The position numbers were made by a program, and so were the translations under genes. Of a stretch of DNA of 30,094 bases, positions 15,467-22,711 are shown piece after piece. How positions within the stretch are numbered: position 1 is the first letter of the stretch; the number at the start of each line of letters is the position of its first letter. The DNA is taken from assembly GCA_964596405.1 (NCBI GenBank), contig CAZQSS010000010.1, forward strand, positions 1 through 30,094, written 5' to 3'. The notes under the pieces were generated by a model. The model did no database searches, was not told the origin of the DNA, and saw nothing but the letters and a program-made list of their open reading frames with translations. This stretch comes from CAZQSS01 sp964596405 (GTDB lineage Bacteria > Patescibacteriota > Patescibacteriia > Magasanikbacterales > UBA10003).

Positions 15467-15476
15467 TGTGCTACTG
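15467..15476 (-). promoter_or_regulatory. 10-mer CAGTAGCACA in the prkA leader
   Basis: Identical to the 10-mer at 13082-13091 in the yeaH leader. Here it directly abuts the Shine-Dalgarno AAGGAGG. Confidence 0.35.
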
Positions 15477-15531
15477 ACGTTTAGGTAAGTCGTTTTTAAA
15501 GACCAAAAAGATCGAATTTAGACTAATTTTA

Positions 15532-15561
15532 ATTGTATCGCAACAGGCTAAAAGATGTCAA
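15532..15561 (-). promoter_or_regulatory. Sigma70-type promoter of prkA
   Basis: On the minus strand: a perfect TTGACA (15556-15561), 18-nt spacer and TACAAT (15532-15537). The leader is about 75 nt. Confidence 0.8.
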
Positions 15562-15576
15562 GGGCCAAATTATGAA

Positions 15577-15663
15577 CTACAAATTTTCATGGGGCTACGA
15601 ATTACTAATTTTTACAAATATACATATCCAATTTGTATATTTGTATTTATTTGTAATTTGTAG
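15577..15663. repeat. ATTTGTA-rich palindromic element
   Basis: About 87 bp bounded by the 9-bp inverted repeat CTACAAATT/AATTTGTAG, with internal ACAAATATACA and TGTATATTTGTATT words that also pair. It is similar in size and design to the CACAGAT elements and lies between the divergent prkA and S41 genes, just upstream of the prkA -35. Confidence 0.65.
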
Positions 15664-15676
15664 ACATCAGGCCGCC

Positions 15677-15705
15677 TTGCCAAATTTTAGTCAATGTGAT
15701 TAGAT
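15677..15705 (+). promoter_or_regulatory. Possible promoter of the S41 gene
   Basis: TTGCCA (15677-15682), 17-nt spacer and TTAGAT (15700-15705). It overlaps an upstream in-frame ATG at 15704, which argues for the later start at 15758. Confidence 0.35.
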
Positions 15706-15757
15706 GATTACAGGATATTTAAAGGTCTTTGAAAACTCAAACACACTGGAGGAGGCA

Positions 15758-17086
15758 ATGACCAAGAGGCTGGTTTTGATTTTTCTGATTCTGGCAGTGG
15801 CAATTTTTGCCGCTAGCCCGGCTTTGGCTGCCGACGCCGCGTTTGTGATTAAAGCGGTCGATGTTCTTGAAAAAAATTACGTTGACCCCGTGGATCGTTG
15901 CGCGCTTTTCAACAGCGCCATTGAGGGTCTGGAGGAAACTCTTAAAGAAGCCGAGCTTTCGGCCGAATTGGAGAGTATTCCAGAGGACAAGTGTCCCGAA
16001 GCTCAAGACCGTTTTGTGGTTGAGTTCGCGCGAGCCGTAGAGGCGGCTGATGGTAGCGATCTCGACAAAACCACATTGGCCTTTGAAGCCACCCGTTACA
16101 TGGCCAAGTCATTGAACGACAGCCATGTGTATTTTTTGAATCCCGAGCGTTATCACGAACGCGAAGAGATGATAACCGGCAAGACTCATTACGCGGGCAT
16201 CGGTGTTACTATTCATAAAGCCGACGATAATATTTATATCGTTGAGGTTTATGACGAAGCGCCAGCCGGCGGTTTGCTTAGACCGTTTGATAAATTCGTT
16301 ACTGTTAATGGTCAGAAAATCAACTCAGAGACAACCACGGGTGATGTGGTTGATTTAGTCCGCGGAGAAGAAGGCACCGGGCTCACCATTACCATAGCGC
16401 GTCAAGGCATACCCGAGTCCCTTGGATTTACTTTGCAGAGGGCTTCGGTTAAACCGCCTGTCGTCTCCAGTGAAATGTTGGCCGGTAACGTGGGTTATCT
16501 TAAGATATACACGTTTGAACGCTATGATGTAAGCAAAGAAGCGATTTCTAAAATGAAAAAGCTTTCAGACGAAGGGATGAAAGCGTTGATTTTAGATCTT
16601 CGTGGCAATCTTGGCGGTTTCGTGAGCGAAGTAAGGCTCATCGCCGGCACATTTTTACCAAAAGGAGTGGTTCTTTTCCGAGCCAAAGATAATAAAACAG
16701 AAAATGTAATAGCGGTAGACCGTTTTCTGTTTTGGCCACATCAACCGTATTTGTCCAAAGATGACATTCCTGTTGCGCTACTGGTGAATGACGATTCCGC
16801 TTCGGGTTCAGAGGTTATCGGCGCGGCCATGCAAGAGTACGGTCGAGCCACTATAGTCGGTACGCAAACCGCCGTGGCGGTTGATGTGGGCGCAACTATT
16901 GATTTACCCGAAGGCGCGGGAATGTCAATCACTGTTAGCCGGGTCATCACTCCCAATGGCGTCGCCTTAGGCAAGGTTGGCGTTACGCCCGACATCGTGG
17001 TGCCATTTGAATCCAAAGACTATGCTTTGGGCCGCGATCCCCAGCTACTTCGCGCGTTGGAAGTCGCAAAATCCAAAATCAAGTAA
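15758..17086 (+). CDS. S41-family (C-terminal processing) peptidase homologue
   Basis: 442 aa. The signal peptide (MTKRLVLIFLILAVAIFAAS then PALA, cleavage likely after residue 24) sends it outside the membrane. A PDZ domain lies at about residues 140-225 (AGIGVTIHKADDNIYIVEVY), then the S41 core with LILDLRGNLGG (277-287) and the serine motif DDSASGSE, S349 as nucleophile. Odd: 25 residues on, where CtpA/CtpB have the catalytic lysine in KTFGKG, this protein reads QTAVAVDVG with Ala374, and the following Gln position is Gly378, so the usual Ser-Lys-Gln set is incomplete. It may be inactive or use another base. The start is fixed by Shine-Dalgarno GGAGGAGG; an ATG at 15704 lies in the promoter. 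Its own terminator follows. Confidence 0.88.
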   Translation: MTKRLVLIFLILAVAIFAASPALAADAAFVIKAVDVLEKNYVDPVDRCALFNSAIEGLEETLKEAELSAELESIPEDKCPEAQDRFVVEFARAVEAADGSDLDKTTLAFEATRYMAKSLNDSHVYFLNPERYHEREEMITGKTHYAGIGVTIHKADDNIYIVEVYDEAPAGGLLRPFDKFVTVNGQKINSETTTGDVVDLVRGEEGTGLTITIARQGIPESLGFTLQRASVKPPVVSSEMLAGNVGYLKIYTFERYDVSKEAISKMKKLSDEGMKALILDLRGNLGGFVSEVRLIAGTFLPKGVVLFRAKDNKTENVIAVDRFLFWPHQPYLSKDDIPVALLVNDDSASGSEVIGAAMQEYGRATIVGTQTAVAVDVGATIDLPEGAGMSITVSRVITPNGVALGKVGVTPDIVVPFESKDYALGRDPQLLRALEVAKSKIK

Positions 17087-17091
17087 CTCTT

Positions 17092-17121
17092 AAGCCCGGC
17101 TTTAACAGCTGGGCTTTTTTT
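17092..17121 (+). terminator. Rho-independent terminator of the S41 gene
   Basis: AAGCCCGGC (17092-17100) pairs with GCTGGGCTT (17108-17116) across loop TTTAACA, followed by TTTTTT. Confidence 0.92.
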
Positions 17122-17176
17122 GTTAACGTCCAAAAATAACGAGTTGCGGGCGAAGTTATTTTTGTGACAGTTAACA

Positions 17177-17290
17177 ATCCCGTACCAACTCTCAAGCAAG
17201 ACATTTCCGTAGATAGACTGAGCCGCAGGCGGCATCGGGTACGGCCTAACGGCTTTAATACAAACTTCCGTTGGAGTTTGGTACTGGGAT
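17177..17290. repeat. Imperfect long inverted repeat upstream of pilM
   Basis: ATCCCGTACCAACTC (left) and GAGTTTGGTACTGGGAT (right) are near-complementary arms 80 bp apart. Internal GCCGCAGGCGGC can also pair. It may be a structured RNA, a decayed element, or both. No gene is visible in 17122-17415. Confidence 0.45.
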
Positions 17291-17322
17291 GTTTGGCAAC
17301 ATAGCTTGTTGGAACTAAAATG

Positions 17323-17331
17323 TGTTATAAT
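17323..17331 (+). promoter_or_regulatory. Extended -10 promoter upstream of pilM
   Basis: TGT followed by a perfect TATAAT (17326-17331). A start near 17338 falls within the hairpin ACCTGTCTGCC/GACAGGCAGGT (17334-17355), which would be at the 5' end of the transcript. The pilM ATG is about 78 nt downstream. Confidence 0.55.
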
Positions 17332-17333
17332 AT

Positions 17334-17355
17334 ACCTGTCTGCCGACAGGCAGGT
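17334..17355. repeat. CCTGTCTGCC hairpin in the pilM leader
   Basis: A 22-bp near-perfect palindrome of the same word family as 604-623 (in dnaX) and 5091-5112. Confidence 0.7.
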
Positions 17356-17415
17356 CTGTTGATAACCCACCCTCAATTTCGGATTTAGAATTTAGGATTT
17401 AGAATTTTTCAAATT

Positions 17416-18471
17416 ATGTGGCCATTTTCCAAGCCGGAAAGTTATTTGGGCGTTGATATTGGTTCCTACGGCATTAAGTTGGTAGAAGTCCAAAAAAAGA
17501 ATAAGCGCGCCTACTTATATACATATGCTTATTCAACCAAAAATCTCACCGCCGGCGGTGATAGTTTTTTGGATATAGACGTGGCTGCCAACTTATTGAA
17601 AGAAATGTGTCAGAAATCTAAAACAGTCTCCAAGCAGGCTCTGGCCAGCTTGCCGGCTTCCACGGTCTACAATTTTTTGATTACCATTCCCAACTTAAGA
17701 AAAGACGAAGAAAAAGAATTTATCCGGCGTCAGGCGCAGAAATTTTTACCCGTGCCGCTTGAAGAGGTGCAGTTGGATTGGCGAATAATTCAAAGAAAAG
17801 ATCAGGCGCAAGGTAAAAAACAAAATAACAAAATCGGGGGCAAAGAAGTTTTGTTTTATGCCGCGCCCAAAAAAATCATCGCTTCTTATACCGAGATTTT
17901 TAAAAAAGCCGGTTTGACGCTTTTAAGTCTGGAATCCGAAACTTTTTCGCTTATCAGCGCGCTCATCGGCAAAGATCCCAGCCCGATACTTTTGATTGAT
18001 TTTGGCGCCGCTCAAACGGATTTTATTTTTGTTGAATATGGCGTGCCTATTCTCTTCCACAGCATTAACTTGGGCGGTCAGTCATTTACCGAAGTTATAG
18101 AACAGACCATGGGCGTGGCCGAGTCAGAAGCCGAGCAAATCAAACACGATCTCAAAAGCGAGCCGTCTTTCCCGGTGATTTTTGAGCCGCTCCTCAAACC
18201 TATTGAAGAGGCGGTTCATTATATAAATGAACTCTATGCCAAGCAAAAAGAGGATTCTACCGCTCGGCCGGAGAAAATAATTTTGACGGGCGGTTCGTCG
18301 CTTTTGCCGCATTTGGATACGCGCTTGAGCAATCTTTTTAATATTAAAGTTTATCTGGGTGATCCCTGGGCGCGCATCATTTATGATGATTCGCTCAAGC
18401 CGACGTTAGATGGTATCGGCCCCCGATTTGCCGTCACCCTCGGTCTGGCCTTGAAAAAAATTGAAGGCTAG
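17416..18471 (+). CDS. pilM: Type IV pilus assembly protein PilM
   Basis: 351 aa, actin-like (FtsA/HSP70 fold) cytoplasmic ATPase of the pilus inner-membrane platform. Seen: the N-terminal MWPFSKPESYLGVDIGSYGIKLVEV with the phosphate-1 motif DIGS, the second phosphate loop LLIDFGAAQTDF around residue 195, the PilN-contact type region and the C-terminal adenosine loop ILTGGSSLLPHL. It is followed by a receiver protein, a pilin and the prepilin peptidase, so pilus genes are grouped. pilN, pilO, pilB, pilC and pilT are not in this window. No Shine-Dalgarno is obvious before the ATG. Confidence 0.94.
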   Translation: MWPFSKPESYLGVDIGSYGIKLVEVQKKNKRAYLYTYAYSTKNLTAGGDSFLDIDVAANLLKEMCQKSKTVSKQALASLPASTVYNFLITIPNLRKDEEKEFIRRQAQKFLPVPLEEVQLDWRIIQRKDQAQGKKQNNKIGGKEVLFYAAPKKIIASYTEIFKKAGLTLLSLESETFSLISALIGKDPSPILLIDFGAAQTDFIFVEYGVPILFHSINLGGQSFTEVIEQTMGVAESEAEQIKHDLKSEPSFPVIFEPLLKPIEEAVHYINELYAKQKEDSTARPEKIILTGGSSLLPHLDTRLSNLFNIKVYLGDPWARIIYDDSLKPTLDGIGPRFAVTLGLALKKIEG

Positions 18472-18480
18472 TTGATTATC

Positions 18481-18489
18481 TGATATACT
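18481..18489 (+). promoter_or_regulatory. Extended -10 box before the receiver gene
   Basis: TGA followed by TATACT (18484-18489), only 12 nt before the ATG at 18502, predicting a leader of about 5 nt. Confidence 0.45.
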
Positions 18490-18501
18490 ATTTAACACGC
18501 T

Positions 18502-18912
18502 ATGCCAGACAGTCAAGTTCGTAAAATAATTATTATTGAAAACGACGAATTTTTGTCGGCTATCTACAAAACCAAGTTTGAGTCGGAAGGTTTTAAAGTG
18601 ACAGCCATCAACGACGGCGCAAAAGGCCTCAAAGCCGTTCAGACTAAAAAACCCGATATTGTTCTTTTGGACGTTTTATTGCCTAAATTAGACGGTTTTA
18701 CTATCTTGCAAGCTTTAAAAAAAGATGAGGCCACAAAAGATATCCCAGTGGTGCTTTTAACCAATTTGGGTCAAAAAGAAGACGTAAAAAAAGGACTGGA
18801 AATGGGCGCGGCCGACTATTTGATCAAAACGCATTTTAAACCATCAGAGACTGTGGATAAAGTCAAAAAAATTTTAAATACAATGAAAGGGGGTGAAAGA
18901 CATGATAAATAA
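18502..18912 (+). CDS. Stand-alone response-regulator receiver protein
   Basis: 136 aa consisting of one REC domain. Seen: acidic pocket E13/D15, phospho-acceptor D57 (IVLLDVLLP), switch T87 (VVLLTN) and conserved K109 (YLIKTHFKP). There is no output domain, so it signals by protein contact, as CheY- or PilG/PilH-like proteins do. Sitting between pilM and the pilin gene, it probably controls pilus function, but its kinase is not in the window. Its end overlaps the pilin gene by 11 nt. The -10 box near its ATG predicts a nearly leaderless message. Confidence 0.9.
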   Translation: MPDSQVRKIIIIENDEFLSAIYKTKFESEGFKVTAINDGAKGLKAVQTKKPDIVLLDVLLPKLDGFTILQALKKDEATKDIPVVLLTNLGQKEDVKKGLEMGAADYLIKTHFKPSETVDKVKKILNTMKGGERHDK

Positions 18913-19345
18913 AAAAGGTTTTACGTTGATTGAGTTGTTGGTAGTCATTGCCATCATCGCTTTGTTATCTACATTAGCGGTAGTGGCTTTAGGCAATGCC
19001 AGACAAAAATCACGTGACGCGAAACGTTTATCAGATATCAAGCAAATTCAAACCGCCTTGGAACTGTATTTTACAGACCAGAACGGTTACCCGGTGGTCG
19101 CCGAAGCTCTAGTTTTGGGCGGCGCTACAGCCAAATGCTTGGGTGCTAACGGTTTCCAAGCCGCGGGCGCTTGTACGGCTCCGGTGTATATGGGTCTGGT
19201 TCCGGCTAATCCAACGCCAGGCGGCGCGAGTTATTCATTCACGGGTTCAGCCAGCACTTACGCCACCACCTTCACTTTGGAAGGCGCGACCGGCGGTTTT
19301 GCCGCGGGCGTGGTTACAGCTTCGCCTTCAGGTATGACGCAATAA
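18902..19345 (+). CDS. Type IV pilin (major pilin or pseudopilin)
   Basis: 147 aa. The N-terminus MINKKG|FTLIELLVVIAII is a class III prepilin signal: cleavage after Gly6 by prepilin peptidase, mature Phe1 methylated, Glu5 present, followed by the hydrophobic helix. The remainder is an extended helix with QKSRDAKRLSDIKQIQTALELYF, then a small Gly/Ala/Thr-rich globular domain with two cysteines (AKCLGANGFQAAGAC) that may form a disulfide. Start at 18902 rather than 18893: Shine-Dalgarno GGGGGTG lies 8 nt upstream and the short leader fits the family. PilD downstream is the expected processing enzyme. A terminator follows. Confidence 0.93.
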   Translation: MINKKGFTLIELLVVIAIIALLSTLAVVALGNARQKSRDAKRLSDIKQIQTALELYFTDQNGYPVVAEALVLGGATAKCLGANGFQAAGACTAPVYMGLVPANPTPGGASYSFTGSASTYATTFTLEGATGGFAAGVVTASPSGMTQ

Positions 19346-19369
19346 TTTTTTCCGATCGGGAAAAACAAG

Positions 19370-19397
19370 AATCCTCTCAACAAAAGGGAGGATTTTT
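19370..19397 (+). terminator. Rho-independent terminator after the pilin gene
   Basis: AATCCTC (19370-19376) pairs with GAGGATT (19388-19394), loop of 11 nt, then TTTTT. Confidence 0.85.
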
Positions 19398-19405
19398 GTT
19401 ATAAT
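19397..19405 (+). promoter_or_regulatory. Extended -10 promoter of pilD
   Basis: TGT followed by a perfect TATAAT (19400-19405), directly after the terminator T-tract. The ATG is 12 nt further on, predicting a leader of about 6 nt. Confidence 0.6.
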
Positions 19406-19417
19406 GGATAAATCCCT

Positions 19418-20176
19418 ATGGTTTGGATTTTAATCGGAATTTTAGGCTTAATTGCGGGCAGTTTTTTAAACTGTCTGGCTTATCGTTTGCCGCGAGCGGA
19501 AAAGATTTTGTTTGCGCGGTCGCGCTGTCCCAAGTGTCAAAAGATTTTGTCCTGGCTGGAATTAATTCCGGTCGTGAGTTTTGTGTTGCAAAGAACTCGT
19601 TGCCGGTCGTGTCGGCAAAAAATTTCATGGCAATATCCGTTCGTGGAAATTGCCACCGCGGTGTTGTTTTTGCTGGTATATTGGCACACACTCGATCTTT
19701 TAATCTTGCAATCTTTTAATCTTTTTGTCACCAGCATCTTAATTCTAATATTTCTGATTGACTTAAATGATGGCGTAATTTTAGATATCGTAATTTGGCC
19801 CGGCGCGCTGATTATTTTTATTTCTCAATTACTGTTTGGTTTATCTTGGTGGAGATTAGGGCTGGGGATGGCAATTAGCGGTTCCTTTTTCGGCCTGCAG
19901 TATTTGGTTTCCCGCGGTCGTTGGATCGGGGCGGGGGATATTGGGCTTGGATTTTTGATGGGCGCGATTTTGGGTTGGCCTAGTATCATTGTCGCTCTAG
20001 TGTTTGCGTATATCGGTGGCGCCGCTATTGGCTTGGTCTTAATTTTGTTGAAGAAAAAAACTTTAGCCAGCGCTGTGCCATTTGGCGCTTTTTTGGCGCC
20101 GGCCACGATTATTACTATGATGTGGGGAGAAAAAATTGTTAATTGGTACGGAAACTATTTAAAACTTTTGTTTTAA
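19418..20176 (+). CDS. pilD: Prepilin peptidase / N-methyltransferase
   Basis: 252 aa, polytopic inner-membrane A24 aspartic peptidase. Seen: the N-terminal methyltransferase domain with two CxxC pairs (CPKC at 37-40, CRSC at 62-65), the first catalytic aspartate in LIDLNDGVILD (D115 region) and the second in GAGD (171-174). About seven to eight hydrophobic segments. It cleaves and methylates the pilin encoded just upstream. It has its own promoter after the pilin terminator. A weak stem-loop follows the stop. Confidence 0.95.
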   Translation: MVWILIGILGLIAGSFLNCLAYRLPRAEKILFARSRCPKCQKILSWLELIPVVSFVLQRTRCRSCRQKISWQYPFVEIATAVLFLLVYWHTLDLLILQSFNLFVTSILILIFLIDLNDGVILDIVIWPGALIIFISQLLFGLSWWRLGLGMAISGSFFGLQYLVSRGRWIGAGDIGLGFLMGAILGWPSIIVALVFAYIGGAAIGLVLILLKKKTLASAVPFGAFLAPATIITMMWGEKIVNWYGNYLKLLF

Positions 20177-20183
20177 AAATTAT

Positions 20184-20219
20184 ACAAAAGTTCCATAGTT
20201 CCCACTATCATACTTTTGT
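20184..20219. terminator. Weak stem-loop between pilD and ligA
   Basis: ACAAAAGTTCCATAGT and ACTATCATACTTTTGT pair imperfectly (13 of 16) with a short loop. It could terminate pilD transcription or be a decayed repeat. There is no long T-run. Confidence 0.35.
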
Positions 20220-20231
20220 CAGAGATTTTTT

Positions 20232-22304
20232 ATGAATCACGAAGAGGCTAAAAAAAGAATAGAAAAACTTCGCCAGGAGATAGATCGTCATCGCTACCTC
20301 TATCATGTTTTGGATAAAATTGAGATATCTGACGCCGCTTTGGATTCTTTAAAACACGAACTTTACATTTTGGAACAGCAATACCCGGATTTGATTACGC
20401 CGGATTCGCCCACCCAGCGCGTGGGCGGCGAAGCTTTGCCGGAATTTAAAAAAGTCAAACACAAAATTCCCATGCTCTCCATTGAGGATGTTTTTACTTT
20501 TGACGAGATGCGGCAGTGGCTAGAAAGAATCCAAAAACTTTTACCCCGCGAACAATTTGATTTTTATAGCGAGGTAAAAATGGATGGCCTGGCCATGTCT
20601 TTGGAATATAAAAAGGGCGTGCTCTTGACCGGCTCTACCCGCGGCGATGGCGTAATTGGCGAAGAAGTGACTCAGAATTTAAAAACGATTGAATCAATCC
20701 CGCTGCATTTACGCGAGCCGGAAGAAAAAGAAATTAAGAAGTTTTTAGCTCAAGTTAGCCAAGATTTTGACGAAAAGAAATTGCGCGATTTTTTGGCTAA
20801 TCCCAAAGAATTGGAGGCGCGCGGCGAATGTTTTATGCCCCTGGCCGTTTTTGAAAAACTCAACAAAGAACAGGAAAAAAAGAAAGAACCCAAATTTGCC
20901 AACCCGCGTAATGCCGCGGCCGGTTCTATTCGCCAGCTCAATCCTTCTATTATGGCCGAGCGCCGCTTGGATTTTTTTGCCTACGCCCTGATGACCGACT
21001 TGGGGCAAGCGACCCACGAAGAAGCGCACGAAGTGATGAAACTCCTCGGTTTTAAAGTTAATCCGGAAAATCGTTATACCAAAAATTTAGATGAAGTGGA
21101 GGCTTTTCACGAACACGTGATGAAAATCCGTCCCAAACTGCCGTATTGGACCGACGGTGTGGTGGCGGTCATCAATAATAATAAAAATTTTGACAAGCTG
21201 GGTGTGGTGGGTAAAACGCCGCGCGGCATGATTGCTTATAAATTTCCGGCCGAGCAAGCCACCACGGTAGTTGAAGAAGTGAACTGGCAGGTGGGACGCA
21301 CCGGCGCCATCACGCCGGTGGCTACTCTGCGGCCGACTGCCATCGGCGGCACCATTGTCACGCATGCCACCCTGCACAATTTGGATGAAATTCATCGGCT
21401 GGATTTAAAAATGGGCGATACGGTTATTTTAGAGAAAGCCGGCGATGTCATTCCAAAAGTCGTCAGAGTTTTGTCCAACTTGCGTACGGGCAAAGAAAAA
21501 ATAATTCATCCGCCCGTCAAATGCCCGGTTTGCAATAGCATTCTCAAACACCGCGAGGGCGAAGTGGCCATTTACTGTACCAACAAAAATTGTTTTGCTC
21601 AGGAAAAAGAAAAAATTATTCATTTTGTTTCCAAAAAAGCTTTCAATATTGATGGCTTGGGCGAGAGCATTGTTGAACGATTGCTCAGTGTCGGTTTGAT
21701 TACGACTGCCGCCGATTTGTTTACTCTTAAACAGGGCGATTTGGAATCGTTGGATCGGTTTGCGGAAAAATCCGCCCAGAATTTAATTAGCGCCATTCAG
21801 AAATCCAAAACTGTTTCTTTGCCGCGTTTTATTTACGCTTTGGGCATTATCCACGTGGGCGAAGAAACGGCCGTTGATTTGGCCAATCATTTCGGCGCGT
21901 TCAAAAAATTACAAGAGGCAAAGTTGGAAGACCTGCTCAATGTTTCTAACATCGGCGAAGTAGTAGCCGCGAGCCTTCATGAATGGCTTGGCAACGATAA
22001 AAATCGTAAATTGATCAAAGAATTGTTGCGTAACGGCATCGAGATTAAGTTTCAAGCTTCAAGCTCCAAGCTTCAAAAACTGAAGGGCTTGTCATTTGTT
22101 TTTACCGGTGAGCTGGAGAGCCTAACCCGCGATGCGGCTAAAGAAAAAGTGCGCGAGCTGGGCGGGGATATTTCATCATCCGTCTCCAAAGAAACCGGTT
22201 ATGTGGTGGTGGGCAATGAGCCGGGCTCTAAATATGATAAGGCGAAACAATTGGGTGTAAAGATACTAGGTGAGAAAGAATTTTTAAGCTTATTGAGTAA
22301 ATAA
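20232..22304 (+). CDS. ligA: NAD-dependent DNA ligase
   Basis: 690 aa, full length. The N-terminal Ia domain contains RYLYHVLD; the adenylation domain has the active lysine in KMDG (K116, D118); then the OB fold, zinc finger CPVC...CTNKNC, helix-hairpin-helix repeats and the C-terminal BRCT domain (LSFVFTGELESLTRDAAKEK). It seals nicks using NAD+. An extra segment of about 25 residues lies near residue 170, before ARGECFMP. The linker before the BRCT domain (FQASSSKLQKLKG) is encoded by the repetitive 22054-22077 CAAGCTTCAAG type sequence. A possible -10-like TATCAT lies about 20 nt before the ATG; no Shine-Dalgarno was seen. Confidence 0.97.
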   Translation: MNHEEAKKRIEKLRQEIDRHRYLYHVLDKIEISDAALDSLKHELYILEQQYPDLITPDSPTQRVGGEALPEFKKVKHKIPMLSIEDVFTFDEMRQWLERIQKLLPREQFDFYSEVKMDGLAMSLEYKKGVLLTGSTRGDGVIGEEVTQNLKTIESIPLHLREPEEKEIKKFLAQVSQDFDEKKLRDFLANPKELEARGECFMPLAVFEKLNKEQEKKKEPKFANPRNAAAGSIRQLNPSIMAERRLDFFAYALMTDLGQATHEEAHEVMKLLGFKVNPENRYTKNLDEVEAFHEHVMKIRPKLPYWTDGVVAVINNNKNFDKLGVVGKTPRGMIAYKFPAEQATTVVEEVNWQVGRTGAITPVATLRPTAIGGTIVTHATLHNLDEIHRLDLKMGDTVILEKAGDVIPKVVRVLSNLRTGKEKIIHPPVKCPVCNSILKHREGEVAIYCTNKNCFAQEKEKIIHFVSKKAFNIDGLGESIVERLLSVGLITTAADLFTLKQGDLESLDRFAEKSAQNLISAIQKSKTVSLPRFIYALGIIHVGEETAVDLANHFGAFKKLQEAKLEDLLNVSNIGEVVAASLHEWLGNDKNRKLIKELLRNGIEIKFQASSSKLQKLKGLSFVFTGELESLTRDAAKEKVRELGGDISSSVSKETGYVVVGNEPGSKYDKAKQLGVKILGEKEFLSLLSK
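22052..22078 (+). repeat. CAAGCTTC repeat within the ligA linker
   Basis: TCAAGCTTCAAGCTCCAAGC then TTCAA: a short near-tandem repeat of AAGCTTCAAGCTCC, in frame, encoding FQASSSKLQ between the HhH and BRCT domains. Confidence 0.55.
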
Positions 22305-22312
22305 GCGGATAC

Positions 22313-22321
22313 TGATATAAT
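22313..22321 (+). promoter_or_regulatory. Extended -10 promoter of gatC, leaderless type
   Basis: TGA followed by a perfect TATAAT (22316-22321), with 7 nt to the ATG at 22329, so the predicted start of transcription is at the start codon. Confidence 0.65.
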
Positions 22322-22328
22322 GCGACAT

Positions 22329-22613
22329 ATGTCAATCTCGTTAAAAGAAATAGAACATTTGGCTGATTTGGCCCGTTTGGATCTGACGGCGGAGGAAAAA
22401 AAGAAGTACCAGAAAGAACTTTCGGGTGTTTTAGATTATGTGGAAAAAATCCAGTCTTTAAAAGTCGGCGAGTTAAGCAAGGCTGAATCGGCCGAAGCGG
22501 CTTTTCGGCAGGATAAAATTCTGGATTGTCCGGCCGACGATGTCAGGCAAATCATCAATTCTTTTCCCACCAAAGAGGGGAATGCCACTAAAGTGAAAGC
22601 GGTATTTGAGTAA
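22329..22613 (+). CDS. gatC: Asp/Glu-tRNA amidotransferase subunit C
   Basis: 94 aa, normal GatC length. Sequence ISLKEIEHLADLARLDLTAEE with KYQKELSGVLDYVEKIQSL is the typical N-terminal part; it wraps around GatA and stabilises the GatCAB complex that makes Gln-tRNA(Gln) and Asn-tRNA(Asn). The ATG at 22329 is preferred to one at 22320, because the latter lies within the -10 box. It is separated from gatA by a gene of unknown function, unlike the usual adjacent gatC-gatA. Confidence 0.92.
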   Translation: MSISLKEIEHLADLARLDLTAEEKKKYQKELSGVLDYVEKIQSLKVGELSKAESAEAAFRQDKILDCPADDVRQIINSFPTKEGNATKVKAVFE

Positions 22614-22711
22614 ATTTTCACACGGATGACCATATAAATGTCGCGGGTCACGCAAATGTGATGCCGGTTAGAAAAAATTTACATTTAATTTTTAAATCTG
22701 TTCTCATTTTT

